Positions 1 through 10,339 of a DNA stretch of 64,000 bases are shown here, piece after piece. The notes beneath the pieces were generated by a model. The model was not told the DNA's origin, searched no databases, and worked only from the letters and a program-made list of their open reading frames with translations. Position numbers and translations under genes: made by a program. The DNA is from Puccinellia tenuiflora (taxonomy: Eukaryota; Streptophyta; Magnoliopsida; Poales; Poaceae). The stretch is taken from contig QRDG01000140.1 of NCBI GenBank assembly GCA_012064385.1, forward strand, positions 2,515,121-2,579,120, read 5' to 3'. Every line of letters begins with the position of its first letter. Position 1 is the stretch's first letter.

Positions 1-79
1 TGACGGCTTAGCACCTCGTCGTCCTTGGGCAGTTTCTTATTAATCAAGAAATCAATGTAGGGTGTGGTCCAATCTGGGG

Positions 80-1925
80 TTACCAAGCACACCTGAACTG
101 ATTCTGCCGACAAAGGGTAATCTTCATCGCCGCCTTTGATGGACGGCTTGTGAAGGTGATGGAGAATACGTCTGGTGGCACTGCCTTTTTCTTGGATCCT
201 ATTCTGGCCAAGGCATCAGCAGCTTCATTGTCATCTCGGGAGATATGTCGAACCTCTAAGCCGGCAAAACATCGGCCGAATTCGTCGACTGTTCTTCTGT
301 ATTCCGCCATTGTGGGACTCTTCGTGTCCCAGCATCCATCAAGTTGCTGCACAACCAGATCCGAGTCGCCATAGCAGAGGATGCGCTGTACTCCCAATTC
401 CTTAGCCATGTGAAGACCATGAAGGAGAGCCTCATACTCTGCTACATTGTTGGTGGCGTTGAAGTGGATTCGGAGGACATAACTGAGCTTATCACCCTTA
501 GGCGATTTTAGAACTACTCCAGCCCCCGAGCCTTCCTTCATCTTTGAGCCATCGAAGTGCATTATCCAGTACTGAGAATCCGGCAAAGGTGTGCTTTCCA
601 TCGCCTCTGTCCAATCTGCAACAAAGTCGGCTAAGACCTGAGATTTGATGGCGGTCCTCGGCTTGTACTGGATGTCGAAAGCTGCTAACTCGATGCCCCA
701 TTTGGCGACTCGACCCGTTGCGTCGGCATTGTTGATGATTTCCCTTAATGGAGCCTTGCTGACCACCGTGATCGTGTGATCCTGGAAGTAATGCCGTAGT
801 TTTCTGGAGGCAAAGAATACACCATAGGCTAACTTCTGGTAGTGAGGGTAGCGCTGCTTTGAATCTGAGAACACCTCGCTAATGAAATAGGCGGGGCGCT
901 GATCCGGCCATTGCTTCCCTTCCTCCAGGCGCTCCACTACAATGACGGCACTTATGACGAAATTCGTGGCCGACAAGTAGAGGAGAAGCGGCTCTTTTTC
1001 CCTTGGAGCTGCTAAGATTGGAGCATGTGTCAATGTATACTTCAGCTGAGCTAAAGCTGCCTCTGCTTCCTCTGTCCAAACAAAACTGTCCGACTTTTTG
1101 AGGAGCTTATACAATGGCAACGCTTTGTCGCCCAGCCGGCTAATGAATCGGCTTACAGCCGCGGCGGAACCCGTAAGCCGTTGTATGTCTTTTAGACAAG
1201 ACGGCCTTTCGATGTTCTGAATCGCCTTTATCTTTTCCGGGTTAACTTCAATTCCTCTTTGGGAAACAATGAAGCCCAGAAGCTTGCCTGCGGGTACTCC
1301 GAAGACGCATTTTGCCGGATTAAGCTTCATCTGGTACTCCCTTAGATTTGCAAAGGTTTCCGACAGATCGGCGATAAGATCGCCGCGCTTCTTCGACATG
1401 ACCGCTATGTCGTCGACGTAGACGTGAACATTGCGGCCAATCTGCTTGTCCAAACACCGCTGCATACACCTTTGGTAAGTAGCACCAGCGTTCTTTAAGC
1501 CGAAAGGCATTGTGACATAGCAATAATTGCCATATGGCGTGGTGAAGGACGTCTTGATTTGATCTGACTCCTTCATCTTAATCTGATGGTAACCCGAATA
1601 AGCGTCCAGAAAACATAGCATCTCTGAGCCGGCAGTTGAATCAATGACCTGATCGATACGCGGTAAGGCGAACGGATCCTTAGGGCAAGCTTTGTTTAAG
1701 CCGGTGAAATCAATGCACATACGCAGCTCAGAGGTGTTCTTCTTTGGGACTAGCACGGGATTTGCCAACCAATCAGTGTGGACAACTTCACGAATGAATT
1801 TGGCGGCTGTGAGCCTTAGGATCTCCTTTCCAACTGCCTTGCGCTTCTCAGTTCCGAGCCGGCGGAGGCCTTGCTTGACCGGCTTTGCGTCCTTGTTGAC
1901 TTTTAGGGAGTGCTCGCAAGTTTCC
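80..1925 (-). pseudogene. Tat pol fragment: reverse transcriptase, degenerate RNase H and second RNase H
   Basis: This is open from about 1925 to 80. Counting residues from position 1768, the RT palm shows FLDAYSGY with Asp55 and YVDD at 117-120, the metal-binding aspartates that copy element RNA into cDNA. A first RNase H-like domain (about 258-385) lacks the usual leading Asp, reading LYLSATNF, as expected for the connection-like RNase H of Tat elements. A second RNase H (about 400-525) keeps Asp406 (HFDGS), Glu445, Asp468 (YGDSD) and Asp518, so it was probably the active copy. Thumb motifs are present between RT and the first RNase H. The upstream RT start (IFAWSPSDMPG, near 1935-1965) lies in another frame, with a one-base shift near 1922. 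The first methionine at 1768 is therefore not the true start. Integrase should follow to the left, off the window. Confidence 0.9.
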
Positions 1926-2004
1926 TCGGGACACCTGGCATGTCAGATGGTGACCAGGCAAATATGTCCCGGTTCTCACGGAGAAACTTGACGAGCTCGC
2001 CTTC

Positions 2005-3498
2005 CTATTTGTCGTCGAGACCGGCACCGATGATGGCCTCCTTTGTCGGATCATCCTTTGAGAGCTTGATTTTCTTGGTGTCATCCTTTGGCTTGAAGCT
2101 TGAGTCGACTTTAGAGGACGGCTTTTCAGTCGCCGGCATCTCATCGGGACCAATTGTTTTCTTGAGATCCTCCAACTCTTCCCTGCAAATTTCTTGTTCA
2201 GCATGGACGGCATTGGAGGCCTCGCATTCCTTGGCTTTCTTGAAGTCTCCCTTAACTGTGATGATGCCATTGGGTCCCGGCATTTTCAGCTTGCTGTAGA
2301 TGTAGCAGGGCCGAGCCATAAACTTGGCGAAAGCCGGACGTCCAAAGATTGCATGATATGCACTTCTGAAGGGAACCACCTCAAAAGAGACGTCCTCCGT
2401 CCGAAAATTATCGGCTTCACCAAAGGTGACCTTCAGGGTAATTTGCCCCATCGAGGAGGCTTGTCGTCCCGGCACAATCCCATGAAACTTCACAGTACTG
2501 TGGGTGAGTTGTGACTCGGAAATACGCATCCTCTTCAACGTTGCGGCATAAAGTATGTTGATACTGCTGCCGCCATCCATGAGCACCTTTGTCAACTTGT
2601 ACTTGTCGACTATTGGGCTGACGACTAAAGCGTAGGTGCGCTTTGCAGGAACTCTATCCGGGTGATCGCTGCGATCCCATGTGATGGGTGTGTCGGACCA
2701 ATCCAGATATTGAGGAACTGCGGGCACCGTAGCGTTGAGTTCTCGCCAAGCCGCCTTTTCTTTGCGTGAAGAATCTGTTGCCAGGTTGACAATGAGACTT
2801 TCGGCATGCTTAGGGAATTTGCTGCCTTTTTCTTTGGAGGCAGCGTCATCCGACTCTGAAGCAGCTTCCTCCTTCTCTTTGTCGTCTTTCCTGGACTTGC
2901 GCTTGTTCCTTGACTTGCCGGCTTTGGGGTCCTTAGCGATGTCTCGATTAATGTGACATTGCTGGAGCGTGTGGGAACTTGTTCCATCTGGCCTCAGATG
3001 ATGGACACAGGGGTTGTGCTTGATGTCGTCATACTTCACCGCTGGTGGCCGGGATGATTGGTTATTTGCCGGCTTCTTGCCTTGCCACTTGCCATTGCTT
3101 GAGCCACCCTTTCCAAAGGCGGCAGCGACCTCGTGAGAAGGGCCGGCTTGGTCTTCAATCTTCTTTTTCCCGGACTCGCGTCGGCGGCTTTCGGCATCCT
3201 CCCTGTTGTCATCATCGGCGGCGGCGTACTTGTTTGCACAAGCGAGTAAGCCCCCCAAAGTTTCCGACTCGTCGCTGTAGATCATGAAGCGGAAAGTCGT
3301 CCCCTTCCTCAGAGATTGCTTGAAAGCATGGATCGCCTGAGTTTCTGAGACGCCTTCGCAAGCGTTCTTGATTTCACTCCATCGTGAGACGAACTCACGG
3401 CTAGACTCGTTCCTTTGCTGCACGCACCGCTGTAAGTCGAAAATCGACTTTGGGCGCTTATATGTGCCCTGGAAGTGCTGGATAAAAACACGCTTCAT
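2005..3498 (-). pseudogene. Tat gag C-terminal part and aspartic protease
   Basis: A 497-codon open segment of the gag-pol polyprotein. The first third carries the retrotransposon gag core (FIQHFQGTYKRP, then SSREFVSRW and a lysine-rich basic stretch), expected to form the particle. Around residues 290-400 a retropepsin-like domain shows MDGGSSINILY, where DGGS replaces the more common DTGA, followed by the IFGRPAFAKF flap-end motif. It would cleave the polyprotein. The segment is bounded upstream by an in-frame TAG at 3505-3507 and ends at a TAG at 2005-2007, after which RT-linker sequence continues in the same frame. Both stops interrupt homologous protein, so they look like point mutations, not natural ends. 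Confidence 0.87.
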
Positions 3499-3566
3499 GT
3501 CACCCTAGGTATGAACCGTCCTTTCCGGCAACCCTTCAATCCACATGCGTGCTGTCCCGGTCAACA

Positions 3567-5457
3567 TCAGGGCAAAAATCGGACTGCAGAGTCGGCGCTG
3601 CCTTGATATATGTCGCAGGCACTGACGTAATCTGAGAGCCAGGTCTCAGGATTAGCCGTACCGCTGTACTTCTCAACCATCTTTGTTACGTTCGACAAAG
3701 TGGGAGGTAGAATTTGCTCTCTGATTGTTCTGCCAAAACACTTGGGGCCGAGGTATTGGGCATCTCTGGCCGACTTCCTCTCCTCGATTAGGCTTCGAAC
3801 ATCGTTGGCTGATGGTGGTTCAGCAACCGACTTTTCTTGCCTTGGTTCTTCCCTGTGACGGCTTTGGCTCGCCCGGCTTGCATTACGCGGAGGGCTTGGA
3901 GTCCTTTGCTGTCGTGGAGGGGGTATGTATTTGGAAGGGTTATCTCCCTCTTTGCACGGTGGAGGCGGCGGTGGAGGTGGCATATGACCTCTGTTATCCT
4001 CCCTTCGGGGTTGATTTTCCCCTTCACGTCGTCGCTCCTGACGGGGGTGCCTTTTCCTTGCGAGGGTCCTCCTTTTGCTCTCGGCTCCGATGTCTTTCCC
4101 GACCAGCATCACGATGGCGTGAAGAACCTGTCCGAGACTCCTCGCCCTTAGGCTGCTTGTCCTTCGGGCCCATGCTGCCTTTGTTGTGGCTGCTTGAGCC
4201 GGCCGGGTCATCGTCTGGGTCGGCAGGGGCAGCAGCCATTGGTTTGTTGGCAGTTGACTTGCAAAGGCGAGAATCGTCAACAAGCCGTCCTGACTTGACT
4301 TGCGAATCGTTCTGCTGCTGTTGTGCAACCTCCAGTAGATAAGCCGAATACTTAAGCCGAGCATCACGATCCAACGATTTGTCGAACATGACCTCCTGGG
4401 CAGCCTCCATGTTTTTGGCTGGGGTGTTGAAGTAACACAGGTTTGTCACCGGGTCACGTCGGTGGTGGTACTTCCTCCAGACTGAATCGACATGGTCGGC
4501 TTCCCACTTGCTACGGAAATCCAACCTCTTATGCAGGTTCTTATCACGAGCCGGACGGAAAACATCGTCGGCCCCTTTTTCTCTCTGCTTTCGGATGAAC
4601 TCCGTCTCCTTATTTGTAAGCTCAACCTCGCGCTCAGCTATCTGGGCGGCTTGCTCCTCAAGCAGTGCGCGGCGCTTCTCGATGTCGTCCAGCGATGCGT
4701 TCGGAGGGAGTGGTGTTAGAAGTTGTTTGTACTTCGCCATCCTTTCTTCGTGCTCCTCTGCAGCCTCGCCGGTAGTAGCATCGATGCCGTCTCCTTCAGC
4801 CGGCACTCTAGCTGACCCTTTCAATGGAGCCAGTGGCGGCACGAAATCTGCTTTGAGATTTCCGGCTTGTGGGGTTTTTTCTTCGCCGTTGGCGGCTTTC
4901 GAGGTGTTGGGGTCGTCTTTATGATCAAAGACGTCGCCCATCAGGACCTCGGCAGGGCGTCCTAAGCAGGATGCAACTTTCCGACTAAAATCGTCGGATT
5001 CTCCTTCAGATTCGAGGTCCTGCTCCATATGGGCGGTGTCCCCTGATCCGGCTTCTGAATCAACCCCAGACTGCAGAGCAGGGAGGATTGACTCAGGCTC
5101 AGTCATCGACTCATGTGAGCCGGATTCTCCTAAGACGCCGACGAAGTGGAAGTCCGGCGCCGCCATGTTGGAACTTGCGTCGTCTTCAGAATCTTCATCG
5201 TCAGCATCGAAAGTCAGATCCAGATCAGCGATCTCGTCAGAGTCCAGATCCGATTCCTCGTCGAGGTTGCCTGGGTGGGTGGTGGGCAAAGGCGAGGTAA
5301 AGCCGAGATCGTCCAAGGCCTGGGCGGTGAAGCCGACGAAGATGTCGAAGCCGCCGATGGAGACCGTAGACCAGCCGGCGGGATCCTCCTTTGCCGGCGT
5401 CCAGAGGCCGTCGTTGAAGACGTGGCCGGCTCCTGACTCGTCGAAGTAGCTCACCAT
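3567..5457 (-). pseudogene. Tat gag N-terminal part, frameshifted
   Basis: The first ATG downstream of the primer site is at 5457 (MVSYFDESGAG), which I take as the gag start. An upstream ATG at 5637 lies inside the LTR. The frame stays open to 4024 and encodes an acidic region rich in Asp, Glu and Ser, then a Glu-rich helical stretch (residues near IEKRRALLEEQ) and a basic Arg/Lys/Asp/Glu segment. Homologous protein then continues in a second frame (4367-3567), with a Pro run and the start of the gag core (GTANPETWLSDY). A one-base shift lies in the 4024-4060 region. A second is in a T run near 3565, just before the continuation at 3498. Long acidic N-terminal gag extensions are usual in Tat elements. 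Confidence 0.8.
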
Positions 5458-5525
5458 GCCGACCGCGATGGTGTCGCCGACTCCGCCTGCGGCTCCTGGA
5501 CGGATCGAAACCCCGGAGGTCTCTT

Positions 5526-5543
5526 GCCCCACGGTGGGCGCCA
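5526..5543 (-). other. Primer binding site of element H
   Basis: Directly inside the LTR, after a two-base gap, the minus strand begins TGGCGCC and continues CACCGTGGGGC. This is the expected place for tRNA-primed minus-strand synthesis. The same 18-mer occurs at the matching place in element D. I do not assign the tRNA with confidence. Confidence 0.75.
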
Positions 5544-5545
5544 AC

Positions 5546-6054
5546 TGTCGTGGTATTGCCGATTCTAGCCGCGGCAGGGGTGCCATCGAGCTAGGTAGAG
5601 AGAGGGGTTTTGGAGACGTGGGGTGATCCGGCGACATAGAGACGAGTTTACCCAGCTTCGGATCTCACGACGGTGGCGAGATCCTACGTGCTGCTATAAT
5701 TCACTATAAGGCAATATCGCCGAGTTACAGTGGATCGGGATTTTGAGCTTACGTGCCCTAAGGAGTCCCAGGGGCCGGCTTATAAAGGCATCCAGACCCT
5801 AGGCTTACAGGAGGAAGCCTAACCGACTAAGAACAGAGTCCTACTCTAATTCGGCTTAGGCCCTGCCTTGTGGGCTAAGTCTGCCGCAATCTGGGCCAGC
5901 TTCTAGAGTCTTCCCTTAGCCGGATGGGCCTCATGCGCTTTAGCATACTGGGCCGCCCAGTAAGACGGATTCGGCTTACCACCACTTTGGGCCACCCTGG
6001 TCTGCTGGCTTTTAGTCTTCTTTGTGAGGACACCTGTTCGGCATAACCCCAACA
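5546..6054 (-). repeat. 5' LTR of element H (509 bp)
   Basis: The block begins TGTCGTGG next to the primer site and ends AACCCCAACA at its outer edge, giving TG...CA termini on either strand. In element orientation it starts TGTTGGGG and ends CCACGACA. The other LTR is outside the window, so age and target duplication cannot be read. The candidate duplication outside the LTR starts ATTAT. Confidence 0.85.
5779..5788 (-). promoter_or_regulatory. TATA-like box in the H LTR
   Basis: The minus strand reads CCTTTATAAG in the middle of the LTR, at a plausible position for the RNA polymerase II promoter of the element. This is a motif match only. Confidence 0.5.
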
Positions 6055-6591
6055 ATTATTCGCATTTTTTCGACGTCGTATGCAAAAGTTATGGCCGTTA
6101 TAAGATATTTTTTCATTTGTTGCAAAAAAGGTCAAAATTCATATTTCAAAATTTCTAGACCTACTAGACACTCATACCTAACTACATCGCAAAGGATTTT
6201 ATTTATTGAATTTTTTATCATTTTATTTTACTTCCTACAAGACTAAAAAGGCGATCCACAGGGGGGGGGTGATCCGAAGAAAAAAATTCTGTGGCGCACC
6301 AAGCTTGGTGCGCCACAGAATGTCACCTTTCTGTGGCGCACCAATCCAGGTGCGCCACATAATTTTTTTTTCCAAAATTCACCAGTCCCCCCAGACGACT
6401 TTCTGTGGCGCACCGTGCTTGGTGTGCCACAGAAAGTCACATTTCTGTGGCGCATGTGGCCAGGTGCGCCATAGAAATGTGACTTTCTGTGGCGCACCAA
6501 GCACGGTGCGCCACAGAAACATATTTCCGTGGCGCACGAAAATTGGTGCGCCACAGAATGTCACCCACCTATAACCCTTTTCCTAGTAGTG
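6055..6591. mobile_element. Element I: right terminus of a CACTA (En/Spm) transposon
   Basis: Position 6591 ends in CCTAGTAGTG, which inverted is CACTACTAGGAAAAGGG, a typical grass CACTA terminus. The following TTA (6592-6594) is the right copy of a 3-bp target duplication. The uninterrupted LTR copy at 13339 reads CATTTTAGTTGAAG through the same point. The 500 bp upstream hold an AT-rich stretch and six subterminal inverted-repeat units. The left terminus and any transposase lie beyond H, outside the window. Confidence 0.85.
6287..6558. repeat. Six subterminal palindromic units of CACTA element I
   Basis: Units of about 34 bp occur at 6287-6320, 6329-6362, 6401-6434, 6443-6476, 6485-6518 and 6525-6558. 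Each has the arms TTCTGTGGCGCACC and GGTGCGCCACAGAA around a 5-6 base centre. The first unit is a perfect palindrome through a central AAGCTT. Subterminal repeats are the known binding sites of the TNPA-type transposase protein in En/Spm. Here each site is itself a potential hairpin. Confidence 0.85.
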
Positions 6592-7289
6592 TTAGTTGAA
6601 GCCCAAACTTTTGTGGAGGTTCTAAAGGTTAAATCTAACCTATGTGAATTTTTCTGAAATTTATAAAAATGTCCTGGTGCCCATTTAATTCCACTAAACT
6701 GCTTATGGACCAGTTTGTAATTACAAAAAATGGGAACGGGGGGGGGGGGAGGTTTGCGAATTTTCTTTTTCTCCACATTGGCGACCATGGCCACTGGCGC
6801 CATGCCGCCACCTCCCCCGCGCCCATGCCGCCGCCCCACTCCCTCCTGGCTATGGTGGTCCACCCCACGAGTTTCCCCACCTGCCCCGCACTCCATTCCC
6901 TCCCCTTTTTCTCTCCCTCGCCTCGTTTCCTTGCCCTCCCGAGCCTCCGCCGTAGCCGCCGTGCTAGCCGAGCTTGCCGCCATCTATTGGGACCGCCCCG
7001 TGCATATCGCCGCGCACCAGCTCCTCCGCCGCGTCTTCCTCTATCTCCTCCACCGAAGCCCGTTAGCTGGGGGGCTCGGGATTGAGCGAATCGTCCTCGT
7101 CCGTGTGCGGTCCCTCCGCCACTCGCCTCTCTCGGTCCCGGTCGAATCCGGCCGTCGTGGTCATCCCCGTGCACGCCACCGAGTACTGGGTGAGAATCGC
7201 CTCCCTTTTTCCTCTTCCCGCGCCCCCTATCCCTCTTCCGCCGCTGTTCACCGTTGCGCTCACCGCCGGTTCCCCTCCGGCACAATGCG

Positions 7290-7495
7290 CCCGGCCTGGC
7301 CGAGGATTGGGCCGGCCTGAGGCCGGAGGCCTCGGGTTGGTACCCGGCCTGCGCGCCCGGCCTGGGCCGGCCAGAGGCCGGCCTCTTCGGCCACTGCCCC
7401 GCCTGGGAGCCCAGCCTGGGCCGGCCAAAGGCCGGACCTCTCAGGCTGGTGCCCGGCCTCTTTCCCGGCCTGGCCGGCTTGAGGCCAGCCTGTCT
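7290..7495 (+). repeat. GC-rich short repeats in the A LTR
   Basis: Near-copies of GGCCTGGGCCGGCC and AGGCCGG recur five or six times, forming a GC-dense block shared with the 3' LTR at about 13885-14085, where the copy number differs. The repeats are self-complementary and could form hairpins. Confidence 0.7.
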
Positions 7496-8195
7496 GGCAG
7501 TCTGTTTTCCTTTTTGGTTTTTATAAACCAATTTGAATAGTTCATATCTTTTCAAATAATTATCCAAATGTGACAAATCAAATATCAAATTGATAAGTAA
7601 AACAAACTCTACAATATGAAATCATTGTGACATTATTTTTGGAATTATAATCTTGCTGTTAGTTAAGAATTCCTAAAATGGGCTAAATAATACCAAATTA
7701 GGAAAAATTCATAACTTATTCAATATTAATCCAAAAATCATGAATAAGATATCAATGTGATTCACATGTCAAATGCTATCAAACCATGTACTCATCACAT
7801 CATGATCACCAATTCTTATTTGTTGTTATTCATAAATTTATTAAATGAATTTAATTCAATTATGTATTTAAATTGATATTTATTCATCGGTGCTCAAAAA
7901 ATTACAAATGAGGTACCAAAATGATCGGAAGAACAAAACCTCTTCAATCATGTCATGTTCATGCATATTTGAGCAAATTCTAAATAATGTGATCATTTAT
8001 CAACATTTGGACATTAAGTTAAATATGGGGTGTTTTCCAAATAATTGTCCTAATGATTTGGAACTCCATTTAATTTGTTAGTTAAATTAAAATGTTGATA
8101 TCTTGCATCAAATTGACATGTCATCATGTAAATAAACATTGCACCTTGTGTTCTTGTGATTTATTTGTTCTTTGTATTTCTTTGGGTATCGATAG

Positions 8196-8258
8196 ATTCC
8201 GGAGTCGAGGTTAACGCTACTTACCCCGACGAGAAGTACTACACGCCCCAGCAACAAG
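8196..8258 (+). other. Conserved exon-like block in the A 5' LTR
   Basis: A 63-bp block starts after GATAG and ends CAACAAG before GCAAGAG. It has an acceptor-like AG on the left and a GC-type donor-like AAG/GCAAG on the right. One frame reads DSGVEVNATYPDEK and ends QQQGKR then stop. Counterparts of 60 or 63 bp occur at the same relative place in elements B and C. Splicing and coding are inferred. Confidence 0.45.
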
Positions 8259-9943
8259 GCAAGAGATAACCTAACCTTCTTGGCATCTAGCATCCAATTG
8301 TTTTACAAACTTATTTTATCCACCATAATATTGCATGCGATTCCAATGTCTCTTTTGATCAAGATGTAGAGTATCCTATGAATGCATGTTATCCCCTGAA
8401 CCATCACATGCTTCCCCTCCTATAAACCCTTGGTTGATGTGTTGGCCGGAGACAAAGATATACTTGTTGTTATATATGCTTAGCTATGCTTAGCCATGCT
8501 TAGTCAAATGATATATTTTTGTCCGGTGATTTAAATCCATTATTATGAATGGTGGTGGAATGGTCAGATATGATGGTTACCTGTGGTGGATAATTAATTT
8601 GCTAAAAGGCTTGGATGAGTTGCTATCGGGGATGGTGTTTTGCCTCATTCTTGCCGTCTAGGATGAAAGTGCTTTTAGCTAGAACCAAGAACCAAGCGTG
8701 CTGCCATTGGTGGGAGTATGGGCTCCTTACTGACCGAATAATTTGTGAGGGGCTTGTCAAGGGTCCTCTAGTTTGCTATTTCCATTTGCGCGTGAGTGGT
8801 GTGGGTGGAAAAGAAACGAAGAGGACGGTGGTGTTTAGAATGTGGCCGCGGGGCAGGGCGTTGGAGGCGCTGAACCTGTCCTTCCGCACACTGATGGTCC
8901 TTGAGTAAGCCTCATGCATTGTAAAGGTCTAACCGCGCCCACTCGCCGGCCTTCCCCGGAAGAGGGCCAATTAGGTGAGCCGGACGGTACCAATGGGTAA
9001 ACTAGTACACCCCTGTAGGGTTTAATCTTTTCGAAAAGCCGTGTCCATGGTTATGGACGAACTCTTGGGAAAGGCGGATTAGCTCATAGAGAACCTTAAC
9101 CTTAATTGATATGGTAGCTAAAGGTTGCATAACCAACATATGTTTAAAGGTTCATTTCCTCGAGGGTTATTCGAGGGGGTGCCTTTGGTGGAGATGAGAG
9201 TTGGTTTTGGCTATAAGTTGGTTCGACGAGAACCGAAGTTGAAAGTTACTCTCTTACATCTTTTTGGAAAAACATTCTGAATAGACGATGCCATGGGTCT
9301 TTGTGTCTTTTGAAAAGGAAATCTAGCTTTATGCAAAAATAATTACATATATAGCTTTAGAGCCTACGTCAGCATCGGGCCTATATCGCCCTACTAAACT
9401 TGCGAGTACGTCGTACTCAGTCTCTCTTTGCTGCCTTTATACCTTTTCTTTTGGAGGAGGACGACACCGAGCAGCTAGGTGGGTTCTTCGTGGACGTCGA
9501 CGAGTAGACTGGGGTTCCCAGGTGGCAGCTTGGGACCGTGGAACAAGCTGGCTGGGATTGTTTTATCTGTAGGCCTCTTAGGCCATATATTTGTATCTTG
9601 TTGTATTAGACAACCACTTCGCTTCCGCTTGATGTATTGTGGGTCGATGAATCCTTTTTGTGTGTAATATTTGTATTCTTCTCTTATATGAGTTGCTATA
9701 TGCTTTTGGTGTCGTAAAGTCTGCAATGTGCTAGTTGTTCCACAAGTCTCGGTCCCTTAACTATGCGTGATAGCGATGTCTGAGCTTATGGCATGATCGG
9801 GGCGTTGTGTGCCGATGATCCATTCCGAGCACACCTGCCAAAGGTTTTGGCCTGGAATTGGTAAACCCGTAACCCTCGATTGTGTAGCATGACCGGTTGC
9901 ACAACGCTTCACTGTATAGTTCTGTGGTCGGGGCGTTACAAGT

Positions 9944-9958
9944 TGGTATCAGAGCAGG
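9944..9958 (+). other. Primer binding site of element A (tRNA-iMet type)
   Basis: TGGTATCAGAGCAGG lies three bases inside the 5' LTR. TGGTATCAGAGC is the standard complement of the plant initiator-Met tRNA 3' end and is used by most chromoviruses. Confidence 0.92.
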
Positions 9959-10339
9959 ACTGCCTGTAGGAAACCCTTCCTATTGGTCGATGTCGATTCT
10001 AGTTCAAAATTATTTATAACCTAAAAACGAGTTGTGAAAACCCTCTTAGGATTCTTTTTACTCCTCATCCAACTCGCTCTACTCTGATTCTTACCTCTAT
10101 TTGTTTTATGCTTGGTGTCGATGTTTAGGTTCTCGGGGTTGGGGTTCTTACCGTCCAGTTATGTCTCGAGTCTGTTATATCTGATTGATATCGCCGCGAT
10201 GATTTGATGTCATCCGTGGATGCCTAAATCTGTTCCTGGGCTTTGCCATCTTCATCACCAATTATCTGCAAGGACTTTAATAATCTATCCTATCTGTCGA
10301 AATTGGTTACTAACTATGTCCTTGTTCCAAATCTTCAGA

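Larger units (their letters stand above)
1..6054 (-). mobile_element. Element H: Tat-lineage Ty3/Gypsy LTR retrotransposon, partial and decayed
   Basis: A minus-strand Gypsy element enters from the left window edge, so its integrase and 3' LTR lie outside. In element order the window shows the 5' LTR (6054-5546), primer site, gag, aspartic protease, reverse transcriptase, a first RNase H and a second RNase H. Two RNase H domains after RT are a known hallmark of the Tat lineage. The coding region is broken by frameshifts near 4040, 3565 and 1922 and by stops at 3505-3507 and 2005-2007, so the copy cannot be autonomous. Its outer end abuts CACTA-derived sequence at 6055, which suggests insertion into element I. 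Confidence 0.9.
6592..9940 (+). repeat. 5' LTR of element A, missing its first ~500 bp
   Basis: It aligns with the 3' LTR from 13341 onward and ends GGGGCGTTACA just before the primer site. The 5' LTR has about 200 bp (near 7130-7330) absent from the 3' LTR. A GC-rich island (about 6780-7500) sits in an otherwise AT-rich LTR. The Pro/Arg-rich reading frames in it are unlikely to be host genes. Confidence 0.9.

Noticed and set aside
6206..6574. Repetitive frame with a repeated FCGAP/VRHR pattern
   Set aside because: It is a translation of the CACTA palindromes. The pattern appears on both strands because the units are self-complementary.
6055..6591. CRISPR-like array suggested by regularly spaced palindromes
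   Set aside because: Units are palindromic with irregular spacing, next to a CACTA terminus in a eukaryotic genome.
6730..7540. Long Pro/Arg/Gly-rich reading frames on both strands in the A 5' LTR
   Set aside because: They lie in a GC-rich LTR island, overlap in several frames, lack known domains and recur in frameshifted form in the 3' LTR. I do not call them host genes. Only the small conserved block downstream is reported.
8615..8908. 97-codon frame in the A LTR, repeated at 15198-15491
   Set aside because: Present in both LTRs and not in B or C. It has no domain, and its position suggests chance openness.
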